A stretch of DNA of 64,000 nucleotides from Isoetes taiwanensis (Eukaryota; Streptophyta; Lycopodiopsida; Isoetales; Isoetaceae): NCBI GenBank assembly GCA_021234155.1, contig JAJEKV010000005.1, positions 23,575,584-23,639,583 of the forward strand. The letters are read 5' to 3'. The notes beneath the pieces are model-generated. The model saw only the letters and a program-made list of their open reading frames with translations, was not told the DNA's origin and searched no databases. The position numbers and the translations under genes are program-made. Positions 31,786-43,469 of the stretch are shown piece after piece. Position 1 is the first letter of the stretch, and every line of letters begins with the position of its first letter.

Positions 31786-34586
31786 GTTAGGTAGGCCATT
31801 TTCGCACGCGTGGCCACATTTCGACATTTTGGACCTCACTTTCAGACTTCCTACGAGCTTGGCGAGGTTGGCTATGGCGATCCGTTAGTCAGCTTGTCTT
31901 CCTTGTCCACTTTTTGCTTGCTCCACCGCCTTTGTGTGTTGCGGAGTTTTATGCTCATTTTGGCGCTAGCTACTGATTTTGAAGCATTTTAGTGGCCGTG
32001 ATCTTTGGTGTGTTGATTCAAAGATTTTCTCGACAAAGATTTTCACGTGTTTTGCATGATTATCTTTAGATTTTGATGATTATCTTTCAATTTTGGCATG
32101 ATTTTTCCGAAAATGCATGCGCCCTAACATGTTTTTCTTGCAGATTTCATCTACCGGAGGTACATGCAATAGTGGAGCATCATTTCTTGCAAAAAGATTT
32201 TGATATCTTGGCTTACATCTTCGTAAAAATGACGAGTTCTTGTTATTTTGCATGTTTGTATGAAAAATATGACTAACTGGTGGTGCTTTTTGTAGTTGTC
32301 TCCTACCGGAGTAACATGCAAGCCTATCCCCGACCTTTTTTTGCTTCGTTTCTTGCAAGCCTTATCCCGACCTTTCTTATGCGTGATCAATTTGCTGGGC
32401 GCAGCCAGTGTACCGCGGCAAAACTTTATGCTTGTAACTTGAACCATTTTATGCTAATTCCCTAACATTTCGCTGCGGTAGATCGGTCCGGTGATGGCTA
32501 AATACCTTGTTTTTATGGCCTTTTATTTTGATTTGTGAACATTATCGCTATAAGGTTCTCGTTTTTTGTCCGCCTATAAAGATGGATGCTTCAGAGATTA
32601 GCTAGGTGCTATAGATTATCGTGAGTGCCATAGATCGAGACGGGCATTCCTTTGCCATGCTTTCGTGTTGATGAGGAGGAAGTTACTAAAGATGTTGATA
32701 AGTTTTGGAAGCCTTTCCTTCGATAAGATTGATGAGTTTGTCTGCTGAAGTAAAGGACAATGATTGGTATAATGTAGACAATAAGGATAAGGATGAGTTT
32801 TAGCCTTGGGTGATGAACCCATGAAGGAATCGATGGTGGCTCCGGATACTAGTGGGGTCTCTATTTGGGCCAGAAACGTTTTGATAATTGAGGGAAGGCA
32901 TTTGGTCTTGATACTAGTGTGCCTATTGAAGATATTCCATTGAAGGAGTTAAATGATATGTCGGGTCAAATTCATGCTTCAAGTGAAAAGAAGTGTTAGC
33001 CGCCAGAGGTCTAGGGTGCAAAAGTGTTGGCACTAAGATCTGTTAGGGCACCTTCTATCGGGCCTAATTTAGAAAGGGACCCATAGCAGATGTGGATCAT
33101 CAAATGACGCTTAATCGTGGTTGTCGGGTTACCGTGGTTTTTTATCTTTGTTCAAGGTTTGGGATTAGGGCAAAATGGCGTAACTTTATAATTTGGTCGG
33201 ATACCGATCTTTCTCTTGGCAAAGATGACCGTGGTGAGTTTTATAGAATACAATGAGAGGGAGAGTAAGAATTATCGTAACCGCAACAAGATATGATAGC
33301 AAAGAATTTTAGGGAGCCTGTTTCAAGACGATGAGGCGATTTTGTCATGACTTTAAGCAATATATTAGGCATATGCCCGCAAAAAAGATAATGATGAACC
33401 TAGGAGTTTGTTTCTCCGACTTTATCAATCAGTCCGGCTGAAATGTAAGTACTTTTGACCTTTTTATCTTATTGCTTAGCTTGAGATTCAAATTTTATTA
33501 ATCGATTGTTCCTTTTCAGATTTGGTATTCCACCAATAAAGTTGACTAAAGATGATAAAATCTTGGCTTAAGACAATGGGTTATTTAATTGATCATGGGA
33601 GATCTCTAATAAATCTAGACGCTGGGTAACCGCTATTATCGATTGGCGGCGGCGTTATCCTCGGGAGGTTTGGCAGATGAGAATCACAGGGCATCCATCA
33701 CTTGAAACGTATGAAAAGTAATTTCGCTGTAAAATTTTTATTATAATTTGTGTTGATGATTTCCGCTTTGTTAGGTATGATAGGACGGGGGTATTCAGAT
33801 GCGGCGCTATGTCTATTATCTCTAATCCAAGCATCAAACCGTGCTCCCTGTGACTTATGAATCGCAGTTGGCTATCAAAATTGAAAGAACCAAATGAATG
33901 GATTTCCGCATTGTCTATCTTCTCGCTTCCATCTCGTTTTTAAAGTTGGTAATTTTGATCCAAATGACAGCCTCGGCCGCCAAGTATCCGTGGAAGGAGT
34001 CGTGTCCTATTATAGGAAGGAAATTGCTATCCCAAAGAATTTGTGTTTCTAAGGCTCCAAAGAAATGCTAGTACTCGGGCTTTAGTCTCCTATGAGGGTA
34101 TTTCCTCGATGAAGCTTTATTGATTTGAAAATTCCATCACCGAAAACTTGCCGCTGGTAATTTTCGGCAAAGACGTCAAGTTTCTCCTTTTAGAAAGTGT
34201 GAGCAAATCGCTTTGTTCATTTAGTGCAATCGATCCCGGGCCGACTAAAAGACGACCGCACAATCTTGTAATTCGATAAGTCTATCCGATAAAACTTGTT
34301 GAATGCTTGTAATGGCAAAATGAAACCGCTTTTGAATGAAACTTTTGTAATGAATTGCGCATTGCTTGAAGCATTGCAAATTTTGAATGGAAACCATATA
34401 TTGTGAAGTTGATTTTAAATGTATTATGAATTATACTATATAGTCGGGTATTAAGCATCAGATGGTAATTAGCTAGGACAACGGCACTAGCACTCGCTGT
34501 ATGATGGTAGAAAGTCATAGGAAAATTATAGACGTGTAAGAATGATGATAATAAATTCGAGAAATGTGGCCTACTCCTAACATTTC
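31786..34586. repeat. Possible 2.8-kb element with short inverted ends
   Basis: The left end reads AAATGTTAGGTAGGCCA (31786-31802). The right end, reverse-complemented, reads AAATGTTAGGAGTAGGCCAC (about 34565-34584). Frames between them are broken and unrecognised. Within it, two acceptor-like sites precede related peptides (ISSTGGTC and LSPTGVTC, near 32145 and 32300). Confidence 0.3.
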
Positions 34587-37500
34587 GCTTTTTTATTTTC
34601 TTGCCTCCTAACAGCCATGTTCCTTTTCACAACTTTTGCCACATTTACTTTTTCTACCCATTATGTTCATCGGATTCTTATCTTCCTTGGCCTATAAATG
34701 TATGTTGAACTATTTTTTTTCTCTTGCCCTTTAATGGCCACTCATTCATTCTTTATTATTGCCTTGAGCCAAAACATTGCTTGATACATTTTTACCCATT
34801 CCTTAGCCCATGTTATAACAGGATAAACACCTTTTACCATGTTATTATAAACACTTTTTTTTTCTTTTGTTCTGGGTGTACTATCCCTTATAACCACGTC
34901 CTATCAGCAATGTGTATAAGTGCCTATCAGAGATCCAAATTGAGCCGATTCAACCTTTGAAAAACTGAGATCTTTAGATATTCGGGACTGAAAAGTAACT
35001 CCGCTCTTCATTTTGCTTTAGAATCCGGAAGTGATTGAACAGCTTTTGAAAGATTTTATAAAAGATTGGTTGCTTTAAGTAAACCGGAGGTTCTAGAACC
35101 AACGAGGTTGAAGGCCTGCCAAAAATGCCTTCAACATATATAATTTAGAACATTTTAAAAGCAGGACATAAGCGACTTATTTTTCGGGCTTCGTGAGTCA
35201 CAAATGATACTCTTATATGAATTGATAAACAGTATGTTAGCATGCCTGGTCGGCCGTGATCTAATTGATGTATTTCGCACAAGCAATGCCTTTGTAAGTG
35301 CCCATAAGTGAGAGGAACGAAACAGCTTTTCACAAAGTTGGTGCACAATCATAAGGTTCTACTCCACAATGTATACTATTTCCAAATTCCCTGGGCCACA
35401 ATACAATCGCCACATAGAATGCCCTGGCCGCCAAGTAAACGCGAAGCGATGCTGCGAATCCTACGCCGGGCCCCACCTGAATAACGTGAGCACAAACTCA
35501 TGAGCAGTAGAATGTTGCTTCCCAGGGAGTTCATTAATACATAATACCAGCCCAGCCTCCCAAAGACAGTATCAGCAAGTTAAGCCCCGCATTGCGTAAG
35601 GGTGTTTTACTGGCGGTATATCTCAAAAGATAGGTTCTACGCAGGAACAGCATCATCCCACAATGCCTCCCGCGCCCAAGCCCATTTCTCCACAGGCTAA
35701 AAGCCCGCCGGGTAAAACCCAAATAGAATCTCCCTACATCCTCACACATGCCAAGGCATAAGAAAAGAGACTAGGCAACAACCTACAATTCCTACAAGAA
35801 TTGCACCGATTCACAAGATTCGATTACCACCTCATCTCAATAGCAAATCTTTTCCTCTCTGAAACAGCAGCCCCCATCAGTTTCAGGAGAGATAAACATA
35901 ATAAACATAATGTACTCTCCCAAACACAACCGTATGTACAACGGAAGAGCAAGTTTCAAGGGTCAAATTACATCCGGTATTAAACCCAATTGAAACTTAT
36001 GGTACTTAGGGCCCACAGGCCCAGCCTCAACTCTATCTAAAACAAGAGCAGATCAAACAGACTCCATGGCCACAACACTTTCATTGTAAAACCCAACAGC
36101 ACATCTGGCTCCGCATACAAACCCAAGGTGGATGGCAATTCAATCCCCACTGGCAGGAATAACCATAAAGATGGTTCCCTCACTCCCAGGCCCCATAGGG
36201 GAGCTGATGAAAAAGAAGAACTCGGGGAGGCACCTGCCAACACCCTTCTCCCTTTTCCTCGCTTCCAAAATAATTCATAAACAACAAAAGAAGAAACCCA
36301 TATGTGATGATCCACGACACGAAACCGAGATCGGCCCAACCAGACGCTCACCTCCTTTGCCTCGGGCCCAAAAACAAAATCATAATGGTGACATATCATG
36401 ATTTTACTGGCCATGCCCAACTTCCATGAGTAACTCCTGCCACCAACTCAGAACAAAGATACCTAGACATTAAATCCATAGCGCGATTGTCAACGTACTA
36501 GTTTTCATTGAATATCTATATTTAACGTTACTGAAAACTCATGTGTTGCAAAATACCATTTTGAATTTCGGCCACATGACTGATATCCATATTAAAATTG
36601 ATAGCTTGTTATATTTTAAGACTGCCCAAAAAGGGCCTTAAACCAAACTCAAAACATGTAAGCCAGACGTTACATGTGAATTAAAGAGCGACCGTTCATA
36701 TCACCCATGCAACCTGTTGAATCGGGGTCTACCACGGCATTCACTTAGCTCGATATTTGCCATGCCGGTGATGCTTAGTCCTCACAGGCAGGCCCCCAGC
36801 AAATGTGGCAGTTGGTGATAGTTCCTGGGTGATGGTTCAGCATTCGTGGTGCCTGTTTTCTGAAGAGTGACTTCCGAGAAGGCATCATATAAAACTGATT
36901 TTAGTGAAAGATTGCTGAATCCAGGCTCCAACCATTAGACTATATCAAAGCTCTTCAATATATTGAATATCCTCCAAATATATAAACTTAGACGGCACCG
37001 AAGTCAGATCTCCGAAAGATCTAGATGACATGGAAACTGGTTGCACACAAGCACCATAGATCCAGACGACAAATAAAACTGTTTTGGAAGTGAGGAGCCT
37101 TGAGCTGCCGTGAGTAAAATCTGACTGGTCACTGCATCACAGGAAGGCATGCACATCTGATGCACGCGTTGCCTGGCATCTGCTCACCTCAGAATTTAGT
37201 AACAAAAACAGGACGCTAGTACTATCTGAAAGTTAAAACACAGAGCAGAAAACCAGAGTGAGGCAGAAGCTTTATGGCCATGAACGAGATTAGTACACTG
37301 TACAGAATTTATTAAATCTTCACCAATAAGTCTGGAACGAGACAATACATGATCAATTTAATTGTCCCTAGCATCATGTTTGGGGCCTGGATATATAAAG
37401 AACCTTAAAGATCCATGCCATCTCCTGGGCATAGGTCACTGGGAATATCCACTCAAGAAGGGAGACAGAAGATGACCGACCATACACGTACATGCACTTA

Positions 37501-37631
37501 TTATACGCCCAGATTCCAGCATTTTAGGCTGACAGAGATTCCTGAGGGGACTGGATGCTCTAACATGAAGAAAGACCCGATGCAAAGAAGGTGTCCTCGT
37601 GTCAAGTCCCCAAGGCCATTAGAATGCTGAA
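34587..37631. other. Long stretch with no recognised feature
   Basis: Open frames (for example 127 codons on the minus strand at 36037-36420) lack family motifs, and codon structure is not convincing. No tRNA or rRNA was seen. Confidence 0.45.
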
Positions 37632-37877
37632 ATGGCTGTAGAAGAACCACGCATGTTACTGAATGTTAAATTTTCTCTGGCCACATGCAGCCTGATGATC
37701 GATGATAGTGAGGTTATTTTAGATTCTGATGCAACAAAACCAAAGGTGATTGCCAGAGCTGAAGTTTTGCCTATAAACAGGCTGGGTTCTGCCGGTAATG
37801 GCCTACTGTTTTATTTTTGATTGGCAGGGATATGCATCGTATCCAAAGAAATTTTAGATCCCAATGTGAAAAAGGTA
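37632..37877 (+). pseudogene. Possible host exon pair, unidentified
   Basis: A frame at 37632-37795 (LLNVKFSLATCSLMIDDSEV, then DATKPKVIARAEVLPINRLGSAG) is followed by an intron-like gap and an acceptor (TTGGCAG) opening GICIVSKEILDPNVKK before a GTATGC donor at 37878. The two pieces read like one protein and weakly recall the C-terminal half of RNase PH-like exosome subunits. No neighbouring exons were found, so this may be a fragment. The family assignment is a guess. Confidence 0.22.
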
Positions 37878-40394
37878 TGCGTCAACCACTGTTAAATGTG
37901 TTGTGAAATGAAAGAAGTTTCATCTTTTTCACCATGCTGCTTCTGCTCAGCAGCCTGAGATTGTGATGTGAAGAAATGAGAGGAAGCCGCCGCAGTGCCA
38001 ATCCAGCTTATAAAGGACCAGCTTAAAAACCTACAACCATCTCCACTCCATTGCTGGCGGTGCCGCCCCCTATTAAAGCTAAATTGGTTGTTTTTAGAAG
38101 ATTAAAATAAAAAATCCACAATCCTGAAGCAAATGGAAAGCACCTATGGATTACGAATCCAGGCAATACTTACTCAAATGCTATTTAGAAAACCACAAAT
38201 TAGGATTGTTCAGAGGAAAGGATTTCAAAGCACTGTTATTCTGTGTGAAGATTTAGAAATCATAGTATTGATATAACAGCAGAGACTGAACTTGATTTGT
38301 AAATTGAATAGCAAGCAATTGATAAAATGAGGGGCCAAACATTCTCTTGCTAAGTGCATTGCAGAGTTTGAAGATGATCCCAAATTTATAGTGTTTTTTC
38401 CCATTTCAAAGCATTTCGTATTGAACTTTTGGCAGGTGATGTGTCTGGTGTTGCCTTTTGTCATTGATACAGACCTGTTATTATAGTCTGCTACTTTGCA
38501 AAGACTTTTAAAGCCCGAACTGCAAGTTTAATACCAGCAACTACTCCATCAAACTATTAAGTAACCCAAGCCTCCAAGTACCATCCAAAATCACCTCAAA
38601 TATTCAGGTCTCCTGATGAAACTTAAGTCTCAAGAAACGCCTTTGCTGGAAATCCTTGTTGTTTCTTGAGATGAAACTAGTTTACATCATAAACCCGAAT
38701 AGACCAATGAGCCATGGCCATTTGCAACTTGGTCATGGGTCAATGTGCTACCATGATACATAAGTCAGTATGTTTTGTCTTTAGGACCATTTATCAAAGT
38801 TTTCCCGAGGCAGAGTTTGATGAGCAGGAGAAACTTTACATTAATCTTAGACAAACATTTGGATTTCCATTGGTGTAACTTGCTCGTGAATACAAGATGT
38901 AATTCTCAGGCGAGAACGCAATCAGTTTTCCGAGAACTCAACTCACATCGATCATCTTCATTCAGAGGAAATTCATTGAAGAAGCAAAATAGAGAGAACA
39001 CTTACAATTTTTCGCTCTCAAATTGATTGTCATTCCTTAAAGAGTTTAACCTTGCTCAACAGAAACAAATAGATCCATGTTATGACAAGGTTGAATGGTG
39101 GTGTTTGATTAGTTTTGACAGTTGGCCCGAAGGCGTGCCCAGTACGCAACATGTGATTTACATGCTAGTCCTTTGAAATATTATACCTCTCACGTGATTG
39201 ATTTCCAGGATTTTGTTTAGGATTCAGCAGCAGCGGGCTTATCTGTGATGGCAGAGCTGAGCCTTTACTGTGCTCACCAGAGTTAGAGAACAATGGGACA
39301 TAACCTTGTCTGAAGTTCAATTGAACAAATCTGAGACATGAGCCATGACTTTCCACCTCCTTCATAATGCTCTGAAATGAAGCTCAAACCTAACTATAGA
39401 AATCAATATTCAACAACAAATCCAGAGATCAGAAAAACCGTATCAACCAACAGACTTAAGAGAGCACAACTTCCATGTTGTGAAAATGCCTACAACAGCA
39501 TTCATGCTTCCATTTCTATGTTTCATGTTTAACTTATAATATGATTTCAACCTATTGATGGACTGGGGCACATCCACTGATTCACCTTAGACCCAGTTGA
39601 ATATCACCTCAGATTATCAAGACCAGCGTAGTTCTTGATAAAAGCTTGAAATAAACAGCACCGTTTATTTCTGATGGGTCTACAGAAAAGCAAATTATTA
39701 AATTAGAAAGCATGTGTGGTGCCACCTAGTCAGAATACTACTGGTCTGAAATAAGCAAGGGAGCCCGCCTGTGGCAAATTGAGAGTTTTTCAGAATTGAC
39801 ACCCAAAACAAAGACTGAAGACGACGCTGGGAGCGAACATCCTGAAAAACACCAATTTCTTCTACTTAAAAGTGTGTGGATCAGGCACCTCCCCTTTCTA
39901 CCCATCCACCTCCAGGCATCCCCTGTCCAGTTCTTCCTTGTATCTCTGTCGATGACTAAAGTTTTCAGTTTTCATTTTCCGAGGATACTCCATCCATAAT
40001 GAGGAAAGTTTCAGGATGAATATGGCTACAAACAGAAGTTGTTGCAAAACCAGCTGATCTCTAGGGCAGAGGCAATGATAGTTGCTGAAATAAATGCTCC
40101 TGGGACTTAAATCATGCCAGAGGACACTTCTGTCCTCACTACACACATGCATGCTTGGCTTTTCCAAATTGGTCTTCAATGGGAAAAGTTGCAGACAACC
40201 TGAAAACCTCACTTGTTTGGACGCCCACTTGCCACCAGGGCCACCGCTTGCCAGACGTCTGTGAAAGCCATCCATGCAAAATCTTCTTTGTGCATAGTAA
40301 TCTGTAGGACCCGAATTCAGCCTTTGAAAGTCAGCGCGCCCGGGAGATCACGTCGCGACGTTGCTGGCTCAACTCAGACAGTATGTGATATAGT
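37878..40394. other. Stretch with no recognised feature
   Basis: Only short open frames without motifs. Confidence 0.4.
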
Positions 40395-40889
40395 TAGCAT
40401 ATCAAAGTGATTTTCAAGGGAGGTTCCAGCCAGTAGATCATCCAAGAACATAGGAAAAGTATTAGTAGGCATATCTCTAAAAATTGTGTCCATAGCTCTT
40501 TGGAATGTTGCAGAAGCATTCATTAACCCAAAGGGCATCCTTTTCATGGCAAATGTTCCCCAAGGTGTGATAAATGAGGTTTTTGGCTGATCTTCTTCTT
40601 TTATACTAATTTGATTAAAACCTGAGAAACCATCTAAGAAGGAATAAATATCTTTACCTGCAACAGCATGCAAAACCTCTTCTAAAAATGGTAATGGATA
40701 GCAATCTTTGATGGTAGCCTTGTTCAAATCCTCCATAATCAGTACAAATTTGATGGTTTTATTTTTCTTTTCCACGAGGACAATGATAGCCACCAGATTC
40801 ACTCGAGTTTCAAAGAATTTCACCGCATCTCTCATTTTATACAATTCTTCCTTGATTAGTCCCAACAAAGATGCATTAATTCTCCTCAA
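40395..40889 (-). pseudogene. Ty3 reverse transcriptase, copy C
   Basis: A minus-strand frame runs from RRINASLLGLIKEELYKM through NKATIKDCYPLPFLEEVLHAVAG, FLDGFSGFNQI, FITPWGTFAMKRMPFGLMNASATFQ and the catalytic FLDD. The conserved ICIDYRDLN reads FVLIMEDLN, so a residue near the first catalytic Asp is altered. It is cut off at HFDML. Confidence 0.85.
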
Positions 40890-41297
40890 TTTTGTACTAC
40901 ATTTTTCATACCTTCTTTTGATTTTATTTCAAACTCAATACTTTTATCAACACGTAACCAATTCATCATAATCCCAAGCAAAAGTATCTTTTCCAATCAT
41001 CAAAGAACTTTATGACAAAGATATTTTCTTTAAACAAATTCCCAACATACAACACTCTATTTAGACCTTTCTTGTTGAGTTAAATTTTACTCCGCTTATC
41101 TTCACTAGCATTGATTACCAAAATGGATAAGCGCCAGGTGTGTCTTCTTGGTACATGACAGCTCCTGTGTTTTGAAACTCTTCAACTCCTCGTGATAGCT
41201 TGGATCTCTCGAAAGCAAAAGATTATCATGTCTTCATTTTTGGCCTGATATTTCCCCAATATTTGCCCTGAAACAAGCTAAGAATCTCCAAAGATGA

Positions 41298-41591
41298 CTA
41301 TTTCATTAATGCCTCAGATTTTTTTGGCTCTTGGAAACCCTCGCAATTAAAGCTTTTTTGTATTCTCGCTTTCATATTAGAGGTAGTATTGGGGTAAATT
41401 CTACCTACCTTTGCTAGCAACTTGTTTGAAGAGTCTTTGAGAACAACAGCAGCCAGAGGCCACACTAAGCCTTTTAGACACACCTCAAAGATCAAACCAT
41501 AAGTATGCAAAACTATCTTGTTTAGAGATGCTAGCTGATTGGGGATTCCTATGTCGGATTCCAAATTTATTGCATTTAACACAAATTTCAC
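41298..41591 (-). pseudogene. Upstream RNase H remnant, copy C
   Basis: AAVVLKDSSNKLLAKVGRIYPNTTSN matches AAILKDSSHKLLAKVGRIFPQVTSN in the extra RNase H of element B and lies in the same place, between protease and reverse transcriptase. The frame is lost after TSN. Confidence 0.75.
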
Positions 41592-42399
41592 ATGGACTTG
41601 ACAATAAGCATCTCTTCTTCAATGAAATTCGTGGCCTCAAATTCTCCTACCTTGTTGTATAATGTTACCTTTTTTCCGCCATTGAAATGGTGCATTCCCT
41701 TTGACCATGCCAAAGCCCTAGCATCAATCAGGAGAGAGCCATTTTCTTCCCAAGAGTAAATCATAGATGTCTGATTTGTCCTCTATTCCTTCAAATGCAA
41801 CCACTACAAAGTTAGTCGAAACAATTATACCCCTCAACATCAATAGGCATTAATGACTATTCCAACAAAGCTTAATTTTCGTAGGTTTGAGAAAGAGTTC
41901 AAGATCATTGGGGCCTTCTTATATCTATCTCAAGGTTACATAACCTCATGACATGATGGGGCATGACATTCGTGGGTGATCCTCCATCCAACAAGATTCT
42001 TGGTCGACTTTTTGCCCATTTTGGCAAAACACATGTGAAAGCATGCTCTTCAATATGGTTGGTTAGAGCAAATTCATCTTCTTTGGTTAGGTTACACTTT
42101 TTCCCGTAATATGGAGCTATTTTTGAGCAGTTAGCAAGTCAACAGTTGCATCTTAGAGTTTTTTAGCAAATACCTAAATCCTCACAATCTTTTTTTTTTT
42201 ACATATTTCGAAAGGTGTAGAGGAGGCACAACCATTACTTGATCAGCTTCCTTTGTGTTTTATCATTGGCACAAGCTGGCCTTTTCCTTTGCAAGTTGTT
42301 CATTCTCCCTAGTATGCACATCCATTATTCTCTCCCCGTTTCAATTTCAATTTCCTCGCGACAAATCTAATGGAAGTATTTTGCTCATTAGTCTTTGAC

Positions 42400-43430
42400 T
42401 TCTCCCCGCCTAGCAGTATTCTTTACACTACACCTATCTTCATAATGTCCCACATCTTACAAAAGGTACATTATGGGCACTCCTTTTGCCAAAGTGTCCC
42501 TCTTTTTCCACACTTTGCACAAGGTCTATACCAACAATAATCGAGGAATGAGTGTCTCGGCAATGAACACATGGTGGATAGGTTTTCTTCTCAAACTTCG
42601 AATTCTTTTTAGCTCTTGGAGTTGCTTGGTTACCCTCAACTAATGCTTCGATACCTTGGTGATCTCAGCTCTCACATATGCTACAGAGCTTCAAAGATCT
42701 TCCATTTTACCTTTTTCTTTTTTTTGACAAGATAAACCGTGTGTCCCCGTCCCATGTACTCTTGCTCATAATCTAGAAAAAAAGGGTCATGGTAAGTGCA
42801 TGTCATCCGCAAGTAGGAAATCATATCTGAATCTCAAGAGATTTTAGTAAAGGCTTTATGTATTGTGTCAAAGCCTTCTTGTTTTTGAATTTTCAACGCT
42901 TCCCCGGTGGTATTCTTGGTCGGCCAAGCATAATCCTCTGATAAAAGATCCACAAGATGCAAGGTATGATTGGGAACTTGGTTGATTTGGCATTTGACAA
43001 GATAAAGATTAAACCTTTCCATATACTGATGCACACTTTCTCCATGCTGAATGCGAAAAGTTTGTAATTCAAATATCAAATCTTTGAGGATCCAAAAGCT
43101 TACCAAAGCTGCCAAGAACTTTTAACCAATTCATCCCAAGAGTTAGCATCTAAACTTATAACATACTCAAGCCAAGCCCCGACCTCATCATTCTTAAAAC
43201 ATTTCTAAACTCCAAAACTTACATGCCTTTTTGTGCCCATACTCTTGGTAATACTCTTCAAAAGTCTTCAGGAAATTATTGGCATTCATGCTTGGATCAA
43301 AGGTAGGAACCGAATAGGCATGTTCAACTCAAAATAATGATAAGGCATATACCGATTTGCTTGTATGGTTACAAGAGGGGTGTCGGAGCAAAGGGCTTCA
43401 TGATCATTAGTTCTTCTAGGTGCCATGAGT
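42400..43430 (-). pseudogene. Gag region, copy C
   Basis: An internal frame at 42834-43115 (DLIFELQTFRIQHGESVHQYMERFNLYLVKCQINQV) matches copy D at 60248-60360. The start region (homologous to MAPRRN..) is near 43425, and Cys-rich zinc-knuckle sequence lies around 42430-42560. Several frames are needed to read it. Confidence 0.7.
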
Positions 43431-43469
43431 CCAAATTCCGTGAAAAGATCTCGGTAGAACCTTCCAAAA

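Noticed and set aside
35370-35480. Possible structural RNA in a GC-richer stretch
   Set aside because: No tRNA arms or rRNA core could be recognised.
36037-36420. 127-codon minus-strand open frame
   Set aside because: No recognisable motif, no splice context, and composition like the surrounding non-coding DNA.
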